Assembly: GCA_039583875.1 (NCBI GenBank)
Contig: CM077151.1
Coordinates: 113,168,609 to 113,232,608 of the forward strand
DNA from: Platanthera guangdongensis
Lineage: Eukaryota > Streptophyta > Magnoliopsida > Asparagales > Orchidaceae
Length of the DNA: 64,000 nucleotides
Reading direction: 5' to 3'
Shown here: positions 54,596 through 64,000 of the stretch, piece by piece
Layout of the letters: each line of letters starts with the position of its first letter
How positions within the stretch are numbered: position 1 is the first letter of the stretch
Translations under genes and position numbers: made by a program
The notes under the pieces: model-generated
Seen by the model: the letters and a program-made list of their open reading frames with translations, nothing else
What the model was told of the DNA's origin: nothing
Database searches by the model: none

Positions 54596-55390
54596 TCTAT
54601 AGAACAAACGGATATCTAGTCGGACTTTGCCTAAGACATCACAAACTGGGAAAATATTCCCTAAACACACTGTTTCGGGTTCATATTTGACCAATACGAA
54701 CAAAAGACTTATCAGGGACCTAGCTTAAGACACCGAAGCTAGAAAACTTGAATACCCTGACACAGATCAGATCAGGAACGAACAAACTCAGATCAGATCG
54801 GAAAAGAACTGATACTTACTCTTGCTGTTACCTTGCTCTGGGAAATCATAAAATGTTGTTATGCTTCTAACTTGTGCCTATAATATGAATACATGAATGT
54901 ATAAATTTCATCTCAAATCATGGGTGTACATATATCATCATGCAGATCTTTAACTTGGCACGTGTGCTTATGCAATGATATGTTATGTATGCAGTGTTAT
55001 GCATTCTAAAAAAAAGCCTTAGTGCATGTTATGAGCGGCGTACACATACAATGTTATGCATCCCATACTACATAATATTGTATGTAACGAAGAAAAGAAA
55101 ACGCGCTAATGGGCATCCATGTGATGATGGTTATGCATCCCATACTACATAACCGTCACATGTTGGCACCTATGGTGGATCCATATACGAACACATAGTA
55201 TGCATCCCATACTACATAATATGCCCCGTATACTTCTTATCATGCTATGAGTGTAGTGTTCGTGCTTCCATCAAAATCTACTGATGACATATTGGTGCGT
55301 GTATGCAATGTAATAATATGATTAGAGTTTTGCTTAAGGGAAAGTTGTTCGACTGGCTTATCAAACCAACCAACCCTCTTGCAAAACCTC
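54596..55390 (-). other. Element G leader (between primer site and gag)
   Basis: About 0.8 kb, AT-rich, no convincing ORF. TATGCATCCCATACTACATA occurs three times, starting at 55055, 55132 and 55199. Confidence 0.75.
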
Positions 55391-55402
55391 CCTCTGATAC
55401 CA
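55391..55402 (-). other. Primer binding site, element G
   Basis: Minus strand TGGTATCAGAGG, two bases from the right LTR. Confidence 0.92.
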
Positions 55403-55738
55403 ACTGTCACGACCCGCATTTTCTCCGTATTCAAAAATACATCAGAGTAGAGAAACAACGTGTCGTGATGCTACGCCATGTAGGGGCCAACTGTAGACGC
55501 TCAGGCAACTCGTCCTCACATTTACTTCAAGTAAAAGATTTATAACTTTTAGTTAAAAACAATGCATATAAATTAATAGAGTTAATGACCGTGTCCCTCG
55601 ATTGGGTGGACTACTAGTCCATAGTTGAGAAAATATATATATTTTACGCGGCGGAAAATACTGAGTTAGCTGATTTGTTAACCTACGTGAGAGTGAGGGT
55701 CCAGTATCGTAAAATGATGATGTGACTTCTACATTTAC

Positions 55739-55758
55739 TATATATATATATATATATA
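55739..55758. repeat. (TA)10 microsatellite in element G right LTR
   Basis: Shorter partner of 47126-47173. Confidence 0.9.
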
Positions 55759-56339
55759 AATCTTGTGTACGCTTAAAAGTAGTAGATTTAGTAGTCGAAG
55801 TCATGTCATGCCAATATTCCAGAATGCAGTTTTGCATACTTTAAAATAACTAAATGCATCCTAACATAAATCATTCCCAGAGAGCAAGAACAGTTAGGTA
55901 AAAAGTAACAACAGTAACAACAGCAAGTAGTCCATCACAGAAAAGTCAAGACTATGGGCGTCAACAACTGACACGAACTCATAGAAAAACAAAAAAAATC
56001 TGGCAAGTCTAAACAAGACAACTACCTCAAGCTCAGAGGTAGAATCAAATGGCCGCAGAAACCAGCAGCACCAGAAGCTCAACACTATCAGCTAAACCTG
56101 CTACAGTTCTGATCCTGAGGCATTCAAAAGAAGAAGACCTCAAAAGCAAGTTACAAGTAGTGCAAGGGTAAAAGCAGACTACACAAACCTCAAAGTGAAG
56201 GAGAATGAAAAGCGACTGCAACAAAATGGTCAGCAGAGTAAAAGTAAGCAACAGTAAAACTAGCCGAGCAAGAAAGCTAAACACATTATCAAGATAGAAC
56301 AAGCACCAGCAACAGAAGTTCAATCTTTCATTAATAATT

Positions 56340-56536
56340 ACTATGATGGGGGAGAAACCCGAATGCGCACAGTCTATCTACGCATTAAGCACTATGCCGA
56401 GGGAGGACCCCAACGCGCACAGTTCATCTGAGTATAAAACACTATGCCAAAGGAGGACCCCAACGCGCACAGTTCATCTGAGTATTAAACATTATGCCGA
56501 GGGAGGACCCCCAACGCGTACAGTTCATCTGTGTTT
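56340..56536 (-). repeat. 50-bp tandem repeat x4, element G right LTR
   Basis: Counterpart of 47759-47955, units starting at 56340, 56391, 56441 and 56491. Confidence 0.88.
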
Positions 56537-57220
56537 CTTTAGTTACATAATTATACAAGCAGGGTTCATTTTCTTTTTTTTTATTCATCAAAAACTCAAG
56601 AGATAACCAACCAAGTGGACTGCATAAGAGCATTTCAAAGTAAAGCAAGTGAAGTTTAGTCAAGAAAAAAATGAACAAGATGACTCGATGGTTATAACAG
56701 CACGACAACCAATTTGTTTCCCAATTCAATGGACTAGATTTTTGGGGTTAAGGCTTTAGGGACATCAAGTCACAATTCCAGGAATAGAGGGGGGGGTGGA
56801 GTTAGGATTTCAGGACAAGTATCTCGACATTCAAAACATAATAAACTCAAACAAATGTAGAAAAAAGGGCAAAAATTTAGAATCAAGAACAAGAGGGAGA
56901 GCAGGAACACCACTTGCCTCGATTTACCAGAAAAACACTCCAAATCTCCACACGTCGTGATAGGAGCTGAAATCTGAACAAAAATGTCCGAAATAACGGT
57001 TAGGGCCGAAAAACCTAACAAGAAAATCCCGAGAAATGGGGAAGAAATTACCACGAGGGCGCAGCTCTCGACGAGAGCTTTCCAGATCTACGATCGGTTT
57101 GAAATTCCAAGCACCGGAGCACCGTCAACGGCCACCGGAAGGATTAAGGACGGACAACCACTTTCTCGCTCACGCCGCTCTGGTTCGGGAGGAAAAAGAA
57201 ATCGGAGAAGATGAAGAAGA

Positions 57221-57228
57221 TATTTATA
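57221..57228 (-). promoter_or_regulatory. TATA box, element G right LTR
   Basis: Minus strand TATAAATA; this LTR is the promoter-bearing 5' copy of the element. Confidence 0.65.
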
Positions 57229-57306
57229 CTAAATTGATAACAGGAAGAACAAACAAAATAGACCGGGTTTGGCTGAACCAGATTTTCTGAGACAGGAGGG
57301 AAGGAT

Positions 57307-57462
57307 TACTCGAGTACTAAGGGGATTACACGAGTACAACACAGGGATTACTCGAGCACTAAGGCACTTACTCGAGTACAGCAATGGAATTACTCGAGTA
57401 CAAGGGTTACTCGAGTACAGTACGGCAACCTACTCGAGTACAAGGGACTTGCTCGAGTACAA
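57307..57462 (-). promoter_or_regulatory. TACTCGAGTA comb, element G right LTR
   Basis: Eight teeth with cores at 57309, 57329, 57351, 57371, 57393, 57410, 57433 and 57452. Steps are 20, 22, 20, 22, 17, 23 and 19 bp, the left-LTR series minus one 23-bp unit. Confidence 0.9.
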
Positions 57463-57474
57463 GGGAGGATCCAC

Positions 57475-57925
57475 TCGACGAAATCTGCTCGAAAATCATC
57501 GAACGCAAATTTGAAAATTGTCGAACTCAATTCGAAGGGCCAGATCGTCGAAATCAACACGAATATCCGCTAGACATACAACAAGCTCCGCTCGACGATT
57601 CGTCGAGCTCAGCACGACGATCGTCAACCTCCAGACAGCACCCAGAAAAGAAATAACAAATCGTCGAGCTCCACTCGACGATCGTCGAACTCAGACAGTG
57701 ACCAGAAAGGAAAAACAATCGTCGAGCTCCGCTCGACGATCGTCGACCTCAGACAGCGACCAGAAAGGAAAAGCAATCGTCGAGCTCCGCTCGGCGATAG
57801 TCTACCTCAGACAGCGACCAGAAAGGAAAAAAATCGTCGAGCTCGGCTAGATGATCGTCGACCTCAGACAGCGCCCAGAGAGATAAACAATCGTCGAGCT
57901 CCGCTCGACGATCGTCGAACGCGAC
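57475..57925 (-). repeat. 58-bp repeat block, element G right LTR
   Basis: Counterpart of 48925-49345 with TCGTCGA/TCGACGA inverted words. Confidence 0.85.
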
Positions 57926-58400
57926 ACAGCGCCCAGAAAATAAAATAAAATAAAATATAATATGGTTGGTTCGACGAAATCCCAAACCTTTAGAAGGACT
58001 TCCCGAGAATCAAATCAAGCAGTCAATAATATAGCAATTATCGTGTTCAGATAGTTGAACAAGGAACTATGAGATCAAAACAAAGGCTCAAACGCGCCGA
58101 ATTAAACGAAACTCACGCCGTAGGAGAAAACTACTGCTATGGACACAACGGCGAAGTCAAAACCAAAATCCTACGAGCCATTCCCGAGATATTAACCGCC
58201 AAAACATGAGGCGAACAAAAACAAAACCCAAAACTTCGATCGGGCGCCGAGACTCCAAAAACGCTCGGGTTGCGACGAAACTGGACAAGCACGTCCAAAA
58301 CTACTCAAATCCAACACTCGACTTTAAAAGTAACGCCACGACGTCATAAATCTGATGTTGCCCAAACAAATAAAATCATCGAAAAATCGGGGGCGTTACA

Positions 58401-58405
58401 TCAAG
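58401..58405. repeat. Target site duplication TCAAG, right copy (element G)
   Basis: Matches 46787-46791; element E resumes. Confidence 0.93.
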
Positions 58406-58705
58406 TATACGCGCTGGACATGGCACAAGAACGGAATCCCCAAGATGTGATTGCATGTATGATTTAAGTAATTATCACGTTTTCATTGTTTAACTTGAAG
58501 TTGCTTGAGACATACTAGACACCTAGCAATAAGTTTTGGTTATTGGTACTTAGGTACCGTGAAAGTTGGCGGGAAGACGGCCTATGTGCTGTTCGATATC
58601 AGTGCCTCATACTCCTTTGTGTCTGAGGACTTCATTAAGGACATGGAGGGCGTGCAATACTTTACTGGTATAGCCCGACGAGTGCGCCTACCGGACGGCT
58701 TGTAG
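58406..58705 (+). pseudogene. Element E gag end and protease start
   Basis: VYALDMAQERNPQDVI continues from gag and is the usual stretch between the knuckle and protease. Stops follow. GGKTAYVLFDISASYSFVSEDF is the protease: the active-site DSG/DTG is DIS here, so activity is lost. Ends at TAG 58703 after LPDGL; the frame continues. Confidence 0.87.
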
Positions 58706-59493
58706 ATGATTGCAACCGCAAAGTGCGAGTTCGAGATATTTATTGAAGGAAAGGCCTTTGATACGCCTTCCACGGTCTTGAGAATGCCGGAGTTTGACAT
58801 CATTTTGGGCATGGCGTGGTTGGACCGGCACTTTGTAAGGATTGACTGTGCAGAGAAACGAATCTACTTGAGACATGGGGACTCAGATGCCATCTTCCAA
58901 GGTATTAGCTTCACACCTCATATGTTGTTATCTTCAGTTCAGACAGTAAAAGCCCATATGAAGGGGGATGAAGTATTCATGATCTGGTTCGAGTTGAAGG
59001 AGAAGGCGCTGGATATGAAAGATGTACGGGTAGTGCGGGATTTCCCCGAGGTATTTCCTGAGAAACTGCCAGGATTACCCCCGCATAGAGAGGTTGACTT
59101 CCAGATTAATCTAGTACCGGGTTCCAAGCCGGTATCCAAGGCCCCTTACCGAATGGCCCCGAAGGAACTCGCGGAGTTTAGAGTTCAACTGCAAGAACTG
59201 GTGGAGTCAGGGTTCGTTCGCCCCAGTTCGTCGCCCTGGGGAGCCCCTGTATTGTTCGTGAAGAAGAAGGATGGGACCCTGCGTTTCTGCATAGACTATC
59301 CGGAACTCAATCGATTGACGGTGCGGAACACTTATCTGCTACCTCGGATCGATGAGTTGTTCGATCAACTAGTGGGAGTGCATTGGTTTTTTAAGCTGGA
59401 CTTGCGCTCAAGGTATTATCCGTTGAGAATACAAGAGGTGACATCCAGAAAACGGCCTTTAGTTCAAGATATGGACTGTACGAGTTCACGGTA
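58706..59493 (+). pseudogene. Element E protease end and RT N-terminal half
   Basis: [19 protein letters not shown] (protease flap side), then the linker, [74 protein letters not shown] (usual YRELN), DELFDQLVG and [15 protein letters not shown] 1-nt deletion or 2-nt insertion near 59440 shifts the frame within the palm domain. Confidence 0.9.
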
Positions 59494-60205
59494 ATGCCGT
59501 TTGGGCTCACAAATGACACTTCAGCCTTCATGATCCTGATGAACAAGGTGTTTGAACCTTATTTGGATGTCTTCGTCATTGTTTTCATCAAGGACATCTT
59601 GGTCTACTCAAAGACGGAGGAGGAGCATGTTGAGCACTTGACATTGGTATTGAAGAAATTAAAAGAGCACGCCTTGTTCGCCAAGTTTAGCAAGTGCGAA
59701 TTCTGGCTTAAAGAGGTCGCTTTCTTAGGGCATGTGATCAGTGGAGCAGCACTAGCAGTGGATCCGGCCAAGGTGCGTGCAATGAAGGAGTGGTCGCCTT
59801 TGAAGTCGGCGGCCGATGTGAGGAGTTTCCTTGGACTTGTCGGGTACTACCGCAAGTTCGTAAAAGGATTTTCAAAGATTGCTCTTTCTCTTACTTCATT
59901 GACGAAGAAAGGTGTGCCATTTGAGTGGACACCCCAATGTGAAGCGGCATTCCAGGAGCTGAAGGTTTGGAGGCATTATCTATATGGCATCCACTGCGAG
60001 ATCTTTTCAGATCACAAAAACTTGAAGTACGTTCATACTCAGAAGGAGTTGAACTTGAGACAACGACGGTGGTTAGAATTTCTATGTGACTATGAGTTCA
60101 CCATGAACTACCATCCCGAAAAGGCGAACTCGGTGGCCGATGCATTGAGTAGAAAGGTACCAGGTTCTAGTCCAGAGTCTCGATTGATGAGTATGGAGTT
60201 GGCTG
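59494..60205 (+). pseudogene. Element E RT C-terminal half and truncated RNase H
   Basis: [17 protein letters not shown] continues the palm. The catalytic block reads [10 protein letters not shown]: the first Asp of the usual FIDD is Lys (59590-59592). [16 protein letters not shown] and [14 protein letters not shown] are kept. After AFQELK (near 59966) the sequence jumps in frame to [19 protein letters not shown]. About 70 residues present in D, F and G are absent, including the first RNase H Asp and the Glu. [13 protein letters not shown] closes the domain. Confidence 0.92.
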
Positions 60206-60803
60206 GATGATTGAGGAGATGGACATTACATTGATATTTAAGGCTCCTTCGGCAGAGTATACGGAGTACTTGGCAAGCATGAGCATTGTTTGTGATATCC
60301 GGGACCGAACCAGAGTGGAGCAAGGAAAGGATGCGGCTATGGCCCCGACAATCAAGTCAATCGAAGATGGGACTACGGATGAGTATACGCTAAAAGACGG
60401 CCTCGTTTATTTTCGTGGCCGGCTCTACATTCCCAAAGGCGGTAAAATCCGAGAGGATATCTTGAGAGAGGCTCATTGCTCTCAATGTTCAGTGCACCCG
60501 GGCATTGCTAAGATGTATGTCGACCTATGGAAGACCATGTTTTGGCCGAGAATGAAAAAGGATGTCCGATATTTTGTTACACATTGCAAAGCTTGTCACA
60601 GGGTGAAGGCGGAATGCAAGAGTCCCGGTGGTTTACTACAATCGTTGCCCATCACCGAGTGGAATTTTAAGGATATCTCCATGGACTTTGTCCATGGGTT
60701 ACCTCGCTCATGCTCAGGAAATGATTCGGTGTGGGTGATAGTTGATAGCCTGACGAAAGTAGCCCGGTTTATACCAATGAAGATAGAAGCTCATGTGGAT
60801 GTC
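60206..60803 (+). pseudogene. Element E integrase N-terminal part (cut by element H)
   Basis: EAHCSQCSVHPGIAKMYVD and HCKACHRVKAECKSPGG give the HHCC finger; SMDFVHGLPRSCSGNDS carries the first catalytic Asp. The domain is cut after KIEAHVD by the LTR of H at 60804. The remaining core, with the second Asp and Glu, must lie beyond the right end of H, outside the window. A frame change near 60205 separates it from RNase H. Confidence 0.9.
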
Positions 60804-60994
60804 TGTTGGATCCCTAGTAAGATTTTGGCTAGGTTCACTAAGTTATGATCAAATGACCCATAATGTATAGCCAGGGTCATGGTTGTGTCCTAGAGTCTAG
60901 GCCAAGTCCTTAGAATCAACATCACATGGACCAGCTATCAACAAGGCTGTCAGAGACTCAAGACTTAGAGTTTTTCTAAAGACCAAGTAAAATG

Positions 60995-61560
60995 AGTTCG
61001 ACGTTCGTCGAACTTAGATCGACGATAGTCGTGCTCAGCTCGACGATCTCAGAGTAAATTCTCTGAGCTGAGCTCGACGAACTTGGTACTCAGATCGACA
61101 AACTTTGGACAATATACTTCAACACTTCAAGATCAGAAAACATCTCTTTATTCTAAGTCCAGAGTCAGACTTTGGTCGACATACTTGATTCTCAGCTCGA
61201 CGAACTGTGACCACAATAGATAGAGTTATGCAACAGCAGTTAAGTGATCCTCAGCTCGATGAAGCCAATTCTTAGGTCGACGAATTCTGGATACTTCACC
61301 TCAACACCTTCATCTAGAAGCATCTGAAATTATTCTAAGTCCAGAAATATTTTGCTGAACTTCAGTCGATAAAACCAGATATCAGTTCGACGAACTCCAT
61401 ACACAGAAAAGGCAAAGTTCTAGAGAATATAGTTCTGCTCTCAGCTCGACGATCTTGGAACTCAGCTCGACGAATAGAAGTCATCTGGTCGACGAACTCA
61501 GCAACTCAGCTCGATAAACTGTGAACTCAGCTCGACAATTTCTGTTATCAGTTCGACGAA
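60995..61560 (+). promoter_or_regulatory. Phased TCGA-word comb, element H LTR
   Basis: Core starts 60999, 61009, 61020, 61041, 61075, 61096; 61176, 61197; 61257, 61277; 61387; 61446, 61467, 61489, 61511, 61532, 61553. Within runs the steps are 10-11 or 20-22 bp, with a 34-bp step matching the one in A. The last run has steps 21, 22, 22, 21 and 21. Confidence 0.92.
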
Positions 61561-61808
61561 TCCAGACTTAGTTATTTTCCATCCTTCTATCCCCTTCTTA
61601 CTGCAATAATTCCTGAGTAATTAATGCTCAAATATTATCTGGAATATAACCGTTAGACAGAGCATTGATTAAGGTCTTCTCCAGGATTATTGTCTGCCGT
61701 TTTTCCATGGGACAGTTGGGGAAATAATTCAATGTCATTTATTCTCAAGACCGTCAGCATTGATTGCAGAGGATTTCAAAATTTCAAAACACCATTTTTG
61801 ACAGGAAA

Positions 61809-61816
61809 TATAAAAG
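61809..61816 (+). promoter_or_regulatory. TATA box, element H LTR
   Basis: TATAAAAG, same context as in A; about 250 bp after the comb. Confidence 0.7.
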
Positions 61817-62650
61817 AGATTTTCTCTCTTCTTCCTGTAAGTGAGATAGACAGACAGATAGAACAAGATACACAATACAATGAGACAACATATACAGAAA
61901 ATAGTCAGTCTGAAACAAGAGATTCATTGTTGTCTGTCAACATAGAATTCTGATACAACAAGAAGTCATATTCTTGAAGATCATCAGCTATCTGAAGAAG
62001 AAGAAGAACACCTAATCAAAATCAAGAGTGTTCTGTCTTCAATACTCCAAGATACTTCAAAGGACAACTACATCACTGTCTGTCAAAGAAGTTCATGAAC
62101 AGCTGTTGATCAAGGTTGTACTACTAAAGGCCTATCACCCTGCAGCAAGGCTTCTTTCTACCTAAACCATTCTATATCTCAGGGGGAGCCTATGCTAAAA
62201 TCAAATATTCACTAGTCTTCTCAGTTGTATTTTGAGAAAGAGAAGACACCATCATCTCTCACCCCCCCCCCCCCACAGTATAAAGGGTTATAACTCCCTT
62301 CAAATGTTATTCCTGGTTGCAAGTCACCTGATCAAAAGACTTGAGGATTGGTTTTTGAGCACCTGATTAAAAGCTCATTGGTGTCAGGCACCTGATCAAA
62401 AATCTGAGTGTATTCCTACCAGGGTGGTAGAAGAGTGGATGTACCCAAGTTTAGGGGAACCACTATAAATTCGTGTGTTGTCTGGATTGCTCTTTTTTTT
62501 TGTTTTTATGCAGTGGCTGTTTGTTAGGATTGCTGCTTTAATTTTGTTCCTGCACTAGATTAAATTAGAAGAAAATTTTTAAAAACCCTGAATACTCTAT
62601 TCACCCCCCCCCCCTCTAGAGTATTCCTGATCTAACAGCTTACTTTCAAT

Positions 62651-62662
62651 TGGTATCATAGC
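62651..62662 (+). other. Primer binding site, element H
   Basis: TGGTATCATAGC: one mismatch (T for G) to the usual TGGTATCAGAGC, two bases after the LTR. Confidence 0.85.
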
Positions 62663-62765
62663 TTGGATTCCTTGGTGTACACAAGCTAACCCTTGAACCA
62701 AAAATCCTGTGTTAGATTAGATTTCATCTTTTATCTTTATTTTTATTTAGACTATATACACAGCA

Positions 62766-64000
62766 ATGGCATGGAACAAAGACTATGCAAGCGCCAGACC
62801 TCCAGTTTGTAACCTAAATAGGTTTGCCATCTGGAAGGAAAGAATCAAATTGTATATGAACTCTATTGATGAAGATATCTACAATTCCATCTTGACAGGT
62901 CCTCCTCAAGCCACTGCTTCTACATCTACAGCAGCCTCAGGCACAAATGCAGTTCCACCACCTGAGTGGACTGAGGCTCAGAAGAAGGCCAAGGTTGTTG
63001 ATGCCAAGGCAATGAACATACTGGCACAGACTATGTCAGATGATATCTTCCAAAAGGTTGCTGAAAGCACTTCAGCCAAAGCCATCTGGGATTCCCTAAA
63101 CCAAATGGTGGTTGGATCAGCAGATGAAAGAAAGGATAGGAGATCCAAGCTCATATCGTTATATGAGAATTTCAAGAAAGAGGAAGCTGAGTCAGTAGCT
63201 GACATGTATAATAGGTTAAGCTCAATCATCAATGAGCTAAAAAACTTGGACAAGAGCATCACCCTCACTGAGGTGAATGAAAAGATCCTAATGTACTTCC
63301 CAAGCTCATGGGATTCAAGGATCTAGCCTATCAAAGAAGACAGAATGCTGAATGAGATCTCCACTGAATCTCTTTTAGGCAATTTAAAGTCCTATGAACA
63401 ACTGATCAAGTCCAGGGAGGCAGCTGAGCAAAGAACACCTCCTCCAGCTAGAAAAGAACAAAGCATAGCATTCAAAGCTGCTGATGAGACAGAGACTCCC
63501 TCAACAAATGAAAAACTGATGAGTTTATTTGCCAAAAGATTCTATAAAATGGCAAGAAAAGATTTCAGGAGGAAGTAATCAAGGCAGGATGACAAGCCTA
63601 GATATGATAAGACACCAACCAAAGAAGTTGTGTGTATTGGCTGCAGGAAGCCTGGGCACTTCATCTCTGAGTGTCCAGAGAATCAGAAGAAAGACAAGAG
63701 AAGAGAGAAAGATACTAGGAAACAGCACAACAACAGACCTTCTTCCAGCAAATACAAGAAGATGGAGAAGGGTTTTGTGGCTGAAACCTGGAGTGAGACT
63801 GAAGAAGAATCAACATCTTCTAGCTCCAGTGAAGATAAGGAAGAGGCAAGGGCCAAGGAGGTCTGTCTCATGGCAATTGATACTTCCAGGAGGCATTCAG
63901 AAGAAGATGATTCAGACAATGAAGCAGCTTCAGATTCTAAAGCTGACATGGTATTGTCTTCTTTTGATTACAGTTCTGATTCCTTTAAATTTGAATTTAA
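62766..64000 (+). pseudogene. Element H gag (runs off the window)
   Basis: ATG at 62766. Capsid-like blocks: FAIWKERIKLYMNSIDEDIY, IFQKVAESTSAKAIWDSLNQ, DRRSKLISLYENFKK, then a TAG at 63324 (Cys in A) and EISTESLLGNLKSYEQL, EQSIAFKA. A TAA lies at 63576, then the CCHC knuckle CIGCRKPGHFISEC (63633-63674), a basic tail and the acidic Ser-rich segment that precedes the coiled coil in A. One frame throughout. With the Trp codon that A has lost (SSWDSRI), H is the better template for this family. It could still be a recent copy of a stop-bearing lineage. Confidence 0.92.

Larger units (their letters stand above)
46792..58400 (-). mobile_element. Element G: minus-strand Ty3-gypsy (probable chromovirus), both LTRs present
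   Basis: 11,609 bp between TCAAG copies. Left LTR 46792-49814, polypurine tract, integrase, RNase H, RT, protease and gag on the minus strand, long leader, primer site 55391-55402, right LTR 55405-58400. Frame breaks: shifts near 53640, 53300 and 50470, and single stops elsewhere. RT, RNase H and integrase catalytic residues are kept. The LTRs are about 3 kb with several repeat arrays. The integrase tail KKKTIPMVKVLWRNQDARGATW suggests the chromovirus (Tekay/Del-like) group. Confidence 0.94.
55405..58400 (-). repeat. Element G right (5') LTR
   Basis: Plus strand TGTCACGACCC to GGGCGTTACA, 2996 bp. Same internal repeats as the left LTR with one comb tooth fewer and a shorter TA run. Confidence 0.93.
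37352..60803 (+). mobile_element. Element E: plus-strand Ty3-gypsy, split by F, G and H
   Basis: Begins TGTAACGTCCCG inside the right LTR of D. Pieces: LTR 37352-37513, LTR remainder 43380-45546, primer site 45549, gag 45762-46791, then after G protease-RT-RNase H-integrase 58406-60803, where H cuts it. The gag/protease join is fixed by the TCAAG duplication of G. That the two LTR pieces belong together is inferred from the TGTAA start and the CTTACA end, since the 3' LTR lies outside the window. Confidence 0.8.
60804..62648 (+). repeat. Element H 5' LTR
   Basis: TGTTGGATCCC to TACTTTCA, 1845 bp. Holds the longest well-phased TCGA comb, a TATA box, C-tracts at 62264 and 62606 and an AGGGGGAG motif at 62181. 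Confidence 0.9.
60804..64000 (+). mobile_element. Element H: plus-strand Ty1-copia (related to A), 5' part
   Basis: LTR 60804-62648, primer site 62651, gag from 62766 to the window edge. LTR and gag are clearly related to A (same start TGTTGGA, same TCGA word, same Gag). Left flank is ATGTC; the right end is outside the window. Two premature stops in gag, no frameshift seen. Confidence 0.92.

Noticed and set aside
1..64000. Host genes, tRNA, rRNA or other RNA genes.
   Set aside because: None recognised. All stretches are assignable to LTR retrotransposons by LTRs, primer sites, coding domains or position.

Overview
The window looks like plant (angiosperm) nuclear DNA from a heterochromatin-like repeat block. 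Every stretch long enough to judge belongs to an LTR retrotransposon. Initiator-Met-tRNA primer sites (TGGTATCAG...), Sirevirus-type Ty1-copia elements with long LTRs and a third ORF, and chromovirus-like Ty3-gypsy elements all point to a flowering plant. The species cannot be named from the sequence. I see no host gene, tRNA, rRNA or CRISPR array.

I resolve eight elements, nested up to four levels deep. C is a copia on the minus strand and the oldest host; its ends lie outside the window. A is a copia (+) at 1300-26272, inserted in the gag/pol frame of C with target duplication GAAGG on both sides. B is a copia (+) at 3272-16249, inserted in the gag of A with target duplication CACTT; the A gag frame is continuous across it. 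D is a gypsy (-) that starts at 29069 inside the LTR of C. E is a gypsy (+) that starts at 37352 inside the right LTR of D. Three elements sit in E: F, a gypsy (-) at 37514-43379 truncated on its right; G, a gypsy (-) at 46792-58400 with target duplication TCAAG; and H, a copia (+) from 60804 past the window end.

All coding regions are broken or (H) incomplete. B keeps one frame for gag-pol (5391-10607) and one for ORF3 (11113-13938), with only in-frame stops and no net frameshift. F is similar. A, D, E and G also carry frameshifts. Several catalytic residues are lost (C integrase and protease, E reverse transcriptase and RNase H).

The most interesting signal is not a gene. The U3 parts of the LTRs of A, B, H (copia) and G (gypsy), upstream of the TATA box, hold combs of short CpG-containing words built on a TCGA core: GTGTCGACAC in B, GCTCGACGAA-like in A and H, and TACTCGAGTA plus TCGTCGA/TCGACGA in G. 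Their teeth are spaced close to 21 bp (two DNA helical turns), with spacers that mostly differ. In both A and B the element's own word is repeated just upstream of ORF3. Both ORF3 starts are also preceded by a good 3' splice-site consensus. A word-binding ORF3 protein, as in the VANC anti-silencing systems of VANDAL DNA transposons, is one testable reading. It is inference only.
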